Origin: Phaeobacter inhibens DSM 16374
Lineage (GTDB): Bacteria; Pseudomonadota; Alphaproteobacteria; Rhodobacterales; Rhodobacteraceae
DNA length: 64,000 nucleotides
Assembly: GCF_000473105.1 (NCBI RefSeq)
Contig: NZ_KI421498.1
Coordinates: 2,356,001-2,420,000 of the forward strand
Reading direction: 5' to 3'
This document shows, one piece after another, positions 33,852-42,473 of this stretch (the first letter of the stretch is position 1; every line of letters begins with the position of its first letter). Under the pieces are notes generated by a model that ran no database searches, was not told where the DNA came from, and saw nothing but the letters and a program-made list of their open reading frames with translations. The position numbers and the translations under genes are program-made.

Positions 33852-35171
33852 TCAGTTGCCGTCTGACGTACTACCACCGGAGAGCGCATTCGGGTCGAAG
33901 GCCCCTCCGAAAGCGGAATTGCCGCCTGTCGCGGGCGCTGGAGCGCTGCTTTCGTCTTCGCCCTCGCTTGTAGCGGCATCACCACCCAATGCGTTGGGAT
34001 CAAAGACCCCGCCAAAGCCGGAGTTGTTCCCGCCGCTGGTTGTGGGCTCGGATGTTGCACCACCGGCCTCAGACCCACCGCTTTCGGCCTCTTCCGCTGC
34101 CCTACGGGCCGCTTCATCGGCGCGACGCTGACGCAGTTCCTGAATACGCACCTCGGTTTCTAGGCGCTTCTGCTCTTTGACATCCGCGATACATTGGGCC
34201 GGGCTATAAACAGTCGCAGTGCCAACAATCACGATAGTGAAACAGGCCACCCCAACCAACCCTAGGGCCGCCCAGTTCGAGCTGAGGAAGCCGGGCAAAC
34301 GCAGGCGCCCGCTTTCCAACTCCTCAACAGTGGCATCCTTGCGGGCAGCTGCGACAAGTTCGCGCCGACGGATGGTCGCCTCGTTGAACAGCGCGGCAAA
34401 AACCGTCAGCACAACAATAATAAATGCCAATGCAGAGATTGCCGGCGTAATGCCGTAGCGCACCTTCTGCGCCAGTTCGATGGTGAGGGTTGGATATTCT
34501 CCGAAGGTGAAGGTGGTGGTGTTGTAGTTCTCGAAGCTGGCAAGGAAAGCCAGAACTGCCGCTGATGCAATTGCAGGCTTCATGAAGGGCAACAGGACCT
34601 TGCGGAACGCCTGCGCATGAGTGGCCCCCAAATCAAGCGCCGCCTCGGTCAACGCCATGTCATAGCGCTGCAGACGGGCCACCAGCACCAGCATGCAGTA
34701 GCTGGCAATGAAGGTGGACTGACCAATGATGGTCAGGAACAAACCGTTCGACAGAAAACTATCCGCCCCCAGCCCAACCATGCGATTGATGCGATCCCAG
34801 AACACCAGTGTTGAGATACCAATCACCACACCCGGTATCAGGATCGGCGCGATGATCACCGTGTAATAGGTGGCACGCAACTTTGGCCAGATCTGGGTCA
34901 GCATCAGCGCGCCCGCTAACCCCATCGCAACCGATAGTACAACCGTACCCGCCCCGACGAGGATCGAATTCTTGATCCCGTTCAGAATACGTTCGTCCTG
35001 GAACAGAGCCGAAAACCACTCGAACGTCAGACATTCCCATGGCGTCGCCTGCGGAAACCCAGGTGAGTTGAAAGCCGTGACCGACATGATCACCAGCGGC
35101 CCCAGCAGATAGGCGAAGAAGATCGCCAGATAGAACCAGACGCTCAGGCGCAGAAAGGAGAGGTTTTTCAT
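33852..35171 (-). CDS. PotC-like ABC permease with repeat-bearing C-terminal tail
   Basis: 439 residues, about 160 more than PotC. Residues 1-275 are a normal inner-membrane permease with six helices and the EAA loop (EAALDLGATHAQAFRKVLLP). After a seventh hydrophobic stretch (AALGLVGVACFTIVIVG) comes a charged coiled coil (EQKRLETEVRIQELRQRRAD) and a Gly/Ser/Ala tail with a repeat: NSGFGGVFDPNALGG and NSAFGGAFDPNALSG. This tail is not part of the transport fold and has no clear parallel that I recall. The start overlaps the stop of the PotB-like gene. It is the last gene of a polyamine-type transporter operon. Confidence 0.9.
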   Translation of the reverse strand: MKNLSFLRLSVWFYLAIFFAYLLGPLVIMSVTAFNSPGFPQATPWECLTFEWFSALFQDERILNGIKNSILVGAGTVVLSVAMGLAGALMLTQIWPKLRATYYTVIIAPILIPGVVIGISTLVFWDRINRMVGLGADSFLSNGLFLTIIGQSTFIASYCMLVLVARLQRYDMALTEAALDLGATHAQAFRKVLLPFMKPAIASAAVLAFLASFENYNTTTFTFGEYPTLTIELAQKVRYGITPAISALAFIIVVLTVFAALFNEATIRRRELVAAARKDATVEELESGRLRLPGFLSSNWAALGLVGVACFTIVIVGTATVYSPAQCIADVKEQKRLETEVRIQELRQRRADEAARRAAEEAESGGSEAGGATSEPTTSGGNNSGFGGVFDPNALGGDAATSEGEDESSAPAPATGGNSAFGGAFDPNALSGGSTSDGN

Positions 35172-36088
35172 TTGCCGATATCTCCCATGTTCACCTTGAA
35201 CAGGCGCATGACGGCCAGAACCAACAGGATACAGGTCACCAGAAGAACAACCGCATAGGCAGCACCCTGCGGCCAGTCGGAGTTGTCATTGAACTGCTGG
35301 TAGATCAGCTGTGTGAACCACAGGGAAGACGGTCCGCCCAAGATCTGCGGCGCGGCCAGAGCGCCCGCCGACAACATGAAGACCATAGTGCAACCCGAGC
35401 TGATACCAGGCTTGGCATAGGGGATGACAACGCGCTGATGGATCTTGGCCCAACTGGCCCCCATGTCACGGGCCGCCTCAATCTGATTGCGGTCCAGACT
35501 CTCGATCACGTTGTAGATCGGGAAAATCATCAGCAGGATGTAGGCATACCCAAGCCCTGCATAAAGCGCGATATCGTTCCGGATGAAATCAAACGGTGTG
35601 TCAAACACTCCCATCCCGACCAGCGCCGTGTTCAAGACCCCGCTTTCGCCGAAGATGATGCGCAGCGCAAAGGCGCGCAGGATTTCGTTGATCCAATAGG
35701 GAATGATCAGCATCAACGCGAAGATGCGAATATGATTGCCCTTCGTCTGCGCCAGATAATAGGCAATCGGATAGCACAGGATCAGGTTGAACAGTGTCAC
35801 ACAGACTGCCGCGACCAGCGTGCGGAAGAACACACGCAGATCAACCGCATTGTAGTCCTGACCGCCGCCCTCGGGACCGAAAACCAGATATTTGTAGTTC
35901 TCCAGCGTATAGACATCTTTCGGCCCGCCGATTTCTGGCGGCGGCAGGTTCGGCCGGAATGAAAAATCGAGCATCGACAGCTGTGGCAGGATGATAAGAC
36001 CAATCGTCCAGAACAGGACGAGCCCCAACATCAGAGAGCCCAGCCCATAGCCGTTGCGATTGAAGAATTCCCTCAGGAATCTTGGCAT
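35168..36088 (-). CDS. PotB-like ABC permease (spermidine/putrescine type)
   Basis: 306 residues from ATG 36088 (MPRFLREFFNRNG). Multi-pass inner-membrane protein with the EAA loop EAARDMGASWAKIHQRVVIP that contacts the ATPase. The N-terminal periplasmic stretch (DFSFRPNLPPPEIGG) is common in polyamine/iron-type permeases. It overlaps the PotC-like gene by ATGA and lies 13 bp after the ATPase gene. An upstream in-frame ATG at 36202 would run into the ATPase gene. Confidence 0.92.
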   Translation of the reverse strand: MPRFLREFFNRNGYGLGSLMLGLVLFWTIGLIILPQLSMLDFSFRPNLPPPEIGGPKDVYTLENYKYLVFGPEGGGQDYNAVDLRVFFRTLVAAVCVTLFNLILCYPIAYYLAQTKGNHIRIFALMLIIPYWINEILRAFALRIIFGESGVLNTALVGMGVFDTPFDFIRNDIALYAGLGYAYILLMIFPIYNVIESLDRNQIEAARDMGASWAKIHQRVVIPYAKPGISSGCTMVFMLSAGALAAPQILGGPSSLWFTQLIYQQFNDNSDWPQGAAYAVVLLVTCILLVLAVMRLFKVNMGDIGK

Positions 36089-36101
36089 GGTCCAGGCCTC
36101 C

Positions 36102-37214
36102 CTATTCTGCGGCCAGTTCACCGGCGGGTACGATGACAGCGTTCTGCGTCTCGTATTCCAGGGTGATTGTCTGGCCTGTGTGATCTTCAAAGGACTGGCC
36201 AAGGTTGGGGATTGAAACCTTCAACTCCTTGCCACCGTCGCCCTCCATGAAAATATTGAAGGCATTGCCCTCAAACTCCTCATGATTGACCTTGGCGCTG
36301 ACCACATGGTCGCCAGTTGCGCCCTGTGGTGCCAGGGCAAATGCCTCCGGGCGAATGAACATCATCGCGTCATCCCCCTCTTTCATCTTGCCCTGATTGG
36401 CGGAGGAAATCCGTGCAACCAGATCACCGGACCGGTTGGTTGCGATGAGTGCTTCATTGCCCATTACCCGCTTTACCTTACCCCGGAATACGTTGTTTTC
36501 GCCAACAAAAGACGCAGCAAAGGCTGTTGCAGGGTCGTTGTAAACCGCCTTACCGTTGCCGATCTGGTCGATCACCCCGGCGCGCATCACGGCGATATTG
36601 TCTGACATGGTCAGCGCCTCGCCTTGGTCGTGGGTAATGTAAATGAATGTGATGCCGACACGCTGCTGGATCTCGCGCAGCTCCGTCCGCATGTGCTGAC
36701 GCAATTTCAGATCCAGCGCAGAAAGCGGCTCGTCCAGCAACAGAACATCCGGTTCGGCACATAGCGCACGCGCGATAGCCACCCGTTGACGCTGACCGCC
36801 GGAAAGCTCTGAGGGCAGTTTGTCGCCCTGCCCCGGCAGGGCAATCATATCCAGCAACTCATCTGCACGCTTGCGTCTGTCCTTGGCCGAAGCTCCCTTG
36901 ATCTCCATCGAAAACGTAATGTTTTCCCAGACCTTCATCAGCGGAAACAATGCGAGATTCTGGAAAATCAGGGCCGTTGGCCGCTTGTTCGGGCCAATCC
37001 CGCGCATATTGTTGCCGCCAATCAGAACATTGCCTTCGCTTGGCTCCAGAAAACCGGACACCGCGCGTAAGATGGTCGTCTTGCCACAGCCAGACGGGCC
37101 CAGGAACGAAAAGAAATCGCCTCCGTTGATTTTGACATTCGCGTCGCGCACAGCAACGAAATCTCCAAAGCGGATCCAGAGATTCTCAAGATCTACGCCT
37201 ACCCCAGCACTCAT
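36102..37214 (-). CDS. PotA-like ABC ATPase
   Basis: 370 residues from ATG 37214 (MSAGVGVDLENLW). Walker A LGPSGCGKTT, signature LSGGQRQRVAIARAL, Walker B LLLDEPLSALD and H-loop ITHD are all present, followed by a C-terminal TOBE regulatory domain (about 290-360). It powers uptake of a polyamine-like substrate. It is separated from the binding-protein gene by 153 bp with a hairpin. Confidence 0.94.
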   Translation of the reverse strand: MSAGVGVDLENLWIRFGDFVAVRDANVKINGGDFFSFLGPSGCGKTTILRAVSGFLEPSEGNVLIGGNNMRGIGPNKRPTALIFQNLALFPLMKVWENITFSMEIKGASAKDRRKRADELLDMIALPGQGDKLPSELSGGQRQRVAIARALCAEPDVLLLDEPLSALDLKLRQHMRTELREIQQRVGITFIYITHDQGEALTMSDNIAVMRAGVIDQIGNGKAVYNDPATAFAASFVGENNVFRGKVKRVMGNEALIATNRSGDLVARISSANQGKMKEGDDAMMFIRPEAFALAPQGATGDHVVSAKVNHEEFEGNAFNIFMEGDGGKELKVSIPNLGQSFEDHTGQTITLEYETQNAVIVPAGELAAE

Positions 37215-37318
37215 GTGGCCTCTCCCTCGGTGCAACCGTCCGTTCGGAGGCGAGCCCCCGGCCGATGCAGATAGCATCCGGTTGATAATATGTTGAATTT
37301 ACGCTCTCAGGCGTGTGG

Positions 37319-37345
37319 CTGGCCCCCGCATGAAACGGGAGCCAG
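37319..37345 (-). terminator. intercistronic hairpin after the binding-protein gene
   Basis: CTGGC-CCCCG and CGGG-A-GCCAG pair around a short loop, 23 bp after the binding-protein stop. There is no long T-run. Such hairpins protect the upstream message and lower transport-gene expression relative to the binding protein. Confidence 0.55.
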
Positions 37346-37367
37346 ATATGATCGCGCGATCAGGTAA

Positions 37368-38492
37368 TCAGGCGCTTTTGAACTTGTTAACGAATTCGGT
37401 GCGCACATCCGCATACCAAGGAGCTTCGGCAGGCCATGGGTTCAGATTGGCCAGACTGTTGCCCGGATAGGCTTCCGCGAAGTTTTTCTTATAGATATCA
37501 CCGGAATAATCGTCGGCCTTCAGCACCGGTGAGTTGTAGCCGTGGCTGTCGATGGCTTTGCCCGCAGGTTCCTGTTCGTAAGCATAGTCAATAAAGGCAT
37601 AGACCTGCTCTTCGTTCTTGGCACCGACCGGCATCGACATCCCGTCGACCCAGGCCATCGCACCCTCAACCGGTGCCTGATAATGGACCGGTTCACCTGC
37701 AGATTTCAGCGCCAGCGGCGGTCCATCCCAGGTCTGGCCAACAACAACACCTTCGTTCAGCAGGCCGTTTTTCTGAGAATCCGCATCATTCCAGATCAGC
37801 TTGATGCGGTTTTTACGCGCCACGCACCAATCAGTGACCTGCCCCCAAACCTTACGCATGGTCTCTTCGTCATCATAGGCCGCCCAGATTGAGCCCGGCT
37901 CCATTTCACCGGAAGCTTCCATATAGAGACCTGCACCCAGCATCATCGAATGTGCGCGGCCCATGGTTTTGCCTGCGTTTTCTTCACTCCAAACATCCCC
38001 GTAAGACGGTGCATCCCCGGAAGGCAGCCATTTGTCCGTACGGTAGGCGATGCCCTCGGTGCCCCAGATATGCGGCAACCAATGCGCACCATCATCGTCG
38101 AAGTTCCAGGCATCCGTACCGATCTTGGCCATTGCCGGGTTCACCGCATCCATATTGACCTTGTTGAGGTCGAACGGCTTCAGCAGCTCCAGCGGACCCC
38201 ATTGCAGGGAACGGTTATTGGTCGGTGAAACGATATCGAAACCCTGACCCTTCGTTGCCTTCATCTTGTTGATGATTTCTTCGTTCGACCCGATACCCGT
38301 GTAATTCACCTTGATCCCGGTTTTGGCCTCAAACCCGGCGATGAACTCGGGCGGCAGATAATCCGACCACATTAGAATGTTGATCTCACCGGAGGATGCC
38401 AGTGCGCTCTTGGAGTAGAGCGGTGCTGCCAGCGCTGCCGCGCCTGCTCCCTTCAGAATGGAGCGGCGGGTTACTTTGGACTTTGCAGTCAT
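37368..38492 (-). CDS. PotD-like periplasmic polyamine-binding protein
   Basis: 374 residues from ATG 38492. It has a Tat-like leader (TRRSILKGAGAAALAAP) and the SBP type-2 fold with EINILMWSDYLPPEFIAGF, GSNEEIINKM, IWGTEGIAYRTDKW and WVDGMSMPVGAKNEE. It should deliver a polyamine-type cation to the three downstream components. A Shine-Dalgarno (GGGAGAAAG) precedes the start. It is the first gene of a four-gene leftward operon. Putrescine/spermidine is likely, but related binding proteins take other substrates. Confidence 0.92.
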   Translation of the reverse strand: MTAKSKVTRRSILKGAGAAALAAPLYSKSALASSGEINILMWSDYLPPEFIAGFEAKTGIKVNYTGIGSNEEIINKMKATKGQGFDIVSPTNNRSLQWGPLELLKPFDLNKVNMDAVNPAMAKIGTDAWNFDDDGAHWLPHIWGTEGIAYRTDKWLPSGDAPSYGDVWSEENAGKTMGRAHSMMLGAGLYMEASGEMEPGSIWAAYDDEETMRKVWGQVTDWCVARKNRIKLIWNDADSQKNGLLNEGVVVGQTWDGPPLALKSAGEPVHYQAPVEGAMAWVDGMSMPVGAKNEEQVYAFIDYAYEQEPAGKAIDSHGYNSPVLKADDYSGDIYKKNFAEAYPGNSLANLNPWPAEAPWYADVRTEFVNKFKSA

Positions 38493-38797
38493 CTTGTCTT
38501 TCTCCCTATGGAACTGTTGGTCTTTTGTTTTTGCTTTTGGTGGTGAAACTCTGCGGAACACACTCCTGTTGCTACAGTGACAGATTCAGAATTCGATAAG
38601 GCCAGACGATGTCGGGCAGGCACATTTATGGGGCCAGTTTCAGCTCTCCACCGTCAACGATCAGAACAAGGCGCTTATGCGCTTTTCGACAAGGATGCCG
38701 ACTCTCACATTGTCTCACACGGATCAGTCTGCGCCCCGGAGGCCCCTCACGTCAACGCTGCAACACTGTGGCAGCGTTCACAAAATCGCCGAGGCGC
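38493..38797. other. 305-bp intergenic region
   Basis: Holds the leader and promoter region of the polyamine-transporter operon and the 3' side of the DMT gene. I see no gene, RNA or strong hairpin here. Confidence 0.5.
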
Positions 38798-39637
38798 TCA
38801 AACCGCCATACCGATAAGCGCAACCCCGACCGCCATCAGGACAGCTGCCCCGAGGCGGCGCTGCCAGTTGCCCTCCTTCAGGATCAGGAAGCCAATCAGC
38901 GCTGCGAAGATGACCGATGTTTCACGCAGGGCCGAAACCGCGCCAAGCGGTGCGAAGTTTTTCGCAAACAACACCAGCCCATACGCGCACATCGACACCA
39001 GACCACCCGCGATTCCCAACGCCCAAACTCTGAGCGGCAATCCGGGCAATGTCTCTCGCTTTCGCAAGATGACAAACACCGCGACAAAGATGTGCAGAAA
39101 GGCACCCCAGGCCCAGTAGCTGACTGTATTCCCCGACAGCCGTACACCGATACCATCAACCAGCGAGTATACCGAAATGCAAAACCCGGTACCCAGCGCG
39201 TACCATAACGCCCCCCGCCCGACACCGGATCGCAGCGCTTTCCAACTGCTCAGCTGGATCCCCAAAGCAATAAGCGCAATCCCGAACCAAGCCTGTAGGG
39301 GCAGCATTTCCCCAACGAAAATCATCGCCCAGAGTGAAACCAGAGCAGGCACGATTCCGCGCGCAATCGGGTAGACCACGCTCAGATCACCATGCTGATA
39401 GGCACGCCCCAGCATGTAAAAATATCCGAAATGCACGACGGTCGAGAGGCCAATATAGGGCAGGCTCGCCACCGCAGGCAAAGGCAGCGACGCCACCATG
39501 ACCGCGCCGGGAAGAACATGCCCCAGCGCCACCAACCCCAACGTCGTGGGTCGATCTGTTGCGGTCTTGACGATGGCGTTCCAGATCGCATGCAGCAATG
39601 CAGCCGACAGGATGATGGCAATCACAAATGGAGTCAT
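38798..39637 (-). CDS. EamA/DMT-superfamily transporter
   Basis: 279 residues, about ten transmembrane helices in two EamA halves (MTPFVIAIILSAALLHAIWN; SALRETSVIFAALIGFLILK). Members export metabolites such as amino acids or import nucleotide sugars; the substrate is not evident. It lies alone between the polyamine transporter and the Na/phosphate symporter genes, all leftward. Confidence 0.88.
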   Translation of the reverse strand: MTPFVIAIILSAALLHAIWNAIVKTATDRPTTLGLVALGHVLPGAVMVASLPLPAVASLPYIGLSTVVHFGYFYMLGRAYQHGDLSVVYPIARGIVPALVSLWAMIFVGEMLPLQAWFGIALIALGIQLSSWKALRSGVGRGALWYALGTGFCISVYSLVDGIGVRLSGNTVSYWAWGAFLHIFVAVFVILRKRETLPGLPLRVWALGIAGGLVSMCAYGLVLFAKNFAPLGAVSALRETSVIFAALIGFLILKEGNWQRRLGAAVLMAVGVALIGMAV

Positions 39638-39676
39638 GTCAGGCTTTCAGATCTGGCAGGGCGCCACTGGAAGGCA

Positions 39677-41353
39677 TCAATCCATTTCCTCGGCAGGCAT
39701 ATCCTGGATCAGGCGCGTTTCCAGCAACTGTCCGTTCCGATAGAGGATCGGATAGGCGATAGCTGCGATATGACTGTTAAATTCCCGCAGCGCGCGCAAG
39801 GTCTCAAGATGGATATCGGAACTCTCGAAACTCTCCGCAGCCCCTCTCTGGAGCCTACGCAGATGGCGCTTGCGGCTGTCACGTTCCATGCGCTTCACCT
39901 CCGTCTTCTCTAGGCTCAGCAGACGCGCGCTTTCCAGATCGTCCGAGATCAGCACATTGGAGGCCAGCTGCATATTGGCGACAATGACCTCGTGCATACG
40001 GGTGATCTCGGCCCAACCTTCCTTCGAAAACCGCACGCCTTTCTTGTGCATTGAGGTTGCAAGGGTGGCGAGGCGTTCGTCCACCACATCTCCCGCCGTC
40101 TCCAGCCGGATGGCATATTCCACCAAGTCGCGGGCCACTTTCGCGTTTTCCTTGCCAAACCCCTCACTCGGCATGCCCGCCACATAACTCCGGATACCTG
40201 ACAGGCAATTGTTCACCTCCCGGTCCAGCGCCTGTACTGCCCTGATCTGAGTACGGTCACCATGTTGGTAGAGATCCGGAACAGGTCGAAACATGGCGCT
40301 AACCAGATCCGACATTCGCAACAGTTCCCGTTTGAGACTGCTGATCGCCTGATTGGGCTGCCTATAATCGTCCGTATTCAGCACACTGACGGGCATCCCG
40401 TGCGCTGTATCCTGCGGCGTCGCCGGATTCGGTACCAGACCTGTCAGCACCCCGTGCAGCATACCGCAAAACGGCAGCGCCAATATCAACAACGATGTGT
40501 TGAACAACAAATGCGCATAAACCAGCGTCTGCCCCCCCTCAGGCGCGCCCAGAATACCGGTTCGCAACGCCATATTGACGCCAAACAGGCACAGCACGGC
40601 CCAGGTCCCGCGCAGCCCCAGATTGGCCAGCGGTATTCGCCGCCCTGGCGCTGGCATCCCTCTGCTCAGCCAGACCGGAATGAACGCAGAGCCGAAATTC
40701 GCACCCAACACCAAAGACAGGCCAGCCGCAAAGGGGATCGCATCAATCTGCACCAAGGTGACACACATCAAAATAGCCGCCACCGAGGAGTGCATGACAA
40801 AGGCGAGTGCAGCCCCGACAAGGAACGCGGTGATGTAGTCCCGTGCCAGGTATTCTGCAATCGCGGGCAAAAACGCGCTTTCCCGGATCGGGTCCATCGC
40901 CTCACGCAGAAAACGCAAGGAAATCAAGATGAACGCAATCCCCATCAGGATGCGCCCCATCTGACGGGCTTTTTTTGCCTCAACCTTGACGAAGAGATAG
41001 CCACCAACCGCCAGCAGCACCGGCACCAGCCAGTCCAGACGGAACGACAGAAGCTGAATGATCAACGCGGAGCCCAGATCCCCGCCCAGCACAATCGCCA
41101 ACCCGGAGGCAAAGGACAGCATCCCCCCAGCCGCGAACCCGGACGTCAGCAAGGCAACCGCTGCAGAACTTTGCAGCACGATGGCCATGCCAACGCCGAC
41201 GAAACTAGCCTGCACGAGGCTGCGCTGTTCGGTCAAGAGACGCTGAAACGTAGCCCCATAGCTGCGTTCAATGCCGGTGCGCACCATACGCACTGCAAAA
41301 AGAAGCAGCATGACAGCACCGGCGAGGCTGGTAAGAAAGCTCAATATGGCCAT
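39677..41353 (-). CDS. Na+/phosphate symporter with PhoU-like domain
   Basis: 558 residues. Two Na/Pi-cotransporter repeats are seen, each with a QSSAAV-type motif (VLQSSAAVALLTSGF; VMHSSVAAILMCVTL), spread over 8-9 membrane helices, followed by a C-terminal helical PhoU-like domain (about 350-540). It takes up phosphate, or a related anion, with sodium. It is near a DeoR regulator and a phosphonate monoester hydrolase, so it may take up phosphate freed by that enzyme. No Pho box was identified. Confidence 0.92.
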   Translation of the reverse strand: MAILSFLTSLAGAVMLLLFAVRMVRTGIERSYGATFQRLLTEQRSLVQASFVGVGMAIVLQSSAAVALLTSGFAAGGMLSFASGLAIVLGGDLGSALIIQLLSFRLDWLVPVLLAVGGYLFVKVEAKKARQMGRILMGIAFILISLRFLREAMDPIRESAFLPAIAEYLARDYITAFLVGAALAFVMHSSVAAILMCVTLVQIDAIPFAAGLSLVLGANFGSAFIPVWLSRGMPAPGRRIPLANLGLRGTWAVLCLFGVNMALRTGILGAPEGGQTLVYAHLLFNTSLLILALPFCGMLHGVLTGLVPNPATPQDTAHGMPVSVLNTDDYRQPNQAISSLKRELLRMSDLVSAMFRPVPDLYQHGDRTQIRAVQALDREVNNCLSGIRSYVAGMPSEGFGKENAKVARDLVEYAIRLETAGDVVDERLATLATSMHKKGVRFSKEGWAEITRMHEVIVANMQLASNVLISDDLESARLLSLEKTEVKRMERDSRKRHLRRLQRGAAESFESSDIHLETLRALREFNSHIAAIAYPILYRNGQLLETRLIQDMPAEEMD

Positions 41354-41450
41354 AGGCTCGTGTCTTTTCCTTCTGTCGGGCAGTTTCTAACGGCTGCCGA
41401 TCTTTATTTGGCGCCCAACGGAAGCCCGTCTACGCAACTGTACCCACGGC

Positions 41451-42287
41451 TCACTCGAGCAAAGAGGCCCGTTTCTTTGCTTTCACCTCGCTCGCCGCTT
41501 CAGCATCCTGTGTTGGCGCCAACTCAAGGCCAATCCCCCAGGTCTCCAACGCACGGCGATACTTCCGGCCGGGCAAGACATCGGTCATCAGCAGGTCCAG
41601 CATCTCCGGTTGTGGCCCCCGGTGCGGCGCCATGTCACCGAACTTCGGGTGGGCCAATATCAACAGCGTCCGTTCGGCGGCCTGCGCAACCACCGCCGCG
41701 AGTTGGGCCTCCGTCGCACTGTGGTAGAGGGCGCCGTGTTTGGCAGAAAATGCATCAGCCGACAACACCGCCAGATCCAATGCAAATGCGCGTACCTGCT
41801 GTTCGGCAACATGACCAAACGTGCCACGTTCGTTGCTCTGGATTTCTCCGCCAAGAAAATGCACCCTGTTGCCGTTGTGATTGGCCAGCGTCTGCGCAAC
41901 GCCAATGGAATTGGTCACCACTGTCAGATTGGCTCGGCAACGCAGTTCCTTTGCGACGAACGCAGTGGTGGATCCCACATCAAGAAAAATCGCCATCCCG
42001 TCTGTGATCTGCGGTAGAACTCCGGCGGCGATGCTCTGCTTTTCTTCGGTATATTTGGAGATCCGCCGACAGAAACTATCCGCGGTATCCGGTCCACTCA
42101 GATAGGCGCCACCATGGACCCGTTGTACCAACCCCTGCTTGGCCAACGCCTTGATCGTGCGCCGCACAGTTTCTTCCGAAACACCCAGTACCTTGGCCAG
42201 TTCTCCACTGCGCGCTGAACCGCCCAGACGGCGCAGAGCCTCTAGCAGTTCGAGTTCGCGATGGGACATTTTCTGGTCTGCTGGCAC
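41451..42287 (-). CDS. DeoR/GlpR-family transcriptional regulator
   Basis: 278 residues. The N-terminal DeoR helix-turn-helix (RELELLEALRRLGGSARSGE, VSEETVRRTIKALAKQGLV, HGGAYL) is followed by a sugar-phosphate sensor domain of the DeoRC type (DVGSTTAFVAKEL, TVVTNSIGVAQTL, SADAFSAKHG). It senses a phosphorylated metabolite, perhaps glycerate- or glycerol-phosphate given the divergent genes. An alternative start is Met7. A palindrome at 42382-42397 lies in the divergent promoter region and may be its operator. Confidence 0.9.
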   Translation of the reverse strand: MPADQKMSHRELELLEALRRLGGSARSGELAKVLGVSEETVRRTIKALAKQGLVQRVHGGAYLSGPDTADSFCRRISKYTEEKQSIAAGVLPQITDGMAIFLDVGSTTAFVAKELRCRANLTVVTNSIGVAQTLANHNGNRVHFLGGEIQSNERGTFGHVAEQQVRAFALDLAVLSADAFSAKHGALYHSATEAQLAAVVAQAAERTLLILAHPKFGDMAPHRGPQPEMLDLLMTDVLPGRKYRRALETWGIGLELAPTQDAEAASEVKAKKRASLLE

Positions 42288-42381
42288 CCGGTGACCTCAG
42301 TGCAGGAGTGTTGAATAGGCGGCCAGTGAACCACAGCTCAATCAAAAAAATCAAACAAGAAAACACAAAAACCCACATTAT

Positions 42382-42397
42382 CGGTCAATTCTGACCG
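42382..42397. promoter_or_regulatory. palindrome in the DeoR / hydrolase divergent region
   Basis: CGGTCA - ATTC - TGACCG, perfect 6-bp arms, 77 bp before the hydrolase ATG and 95 bp before the regulator start. A fit operator for the DeoR-type regulator. Confidence 0.5.
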
Positions 42398-42473
42398 TAT
42401 TGAGCCGGGAAACTCTTTGCCATGAAGGCGATTTCGGGCTTATCTGGCGTCAATTACCGTGAGGAAGGTCTCT

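Noticed and set aside
40262-42007. 581-codon open frame on the plus strand
   Set aside because: It is antisense to the Na/phosphate symporter and DeoR genes, is rich in Gln, His and Arg, and has no motif; it is a by-product of high GC.
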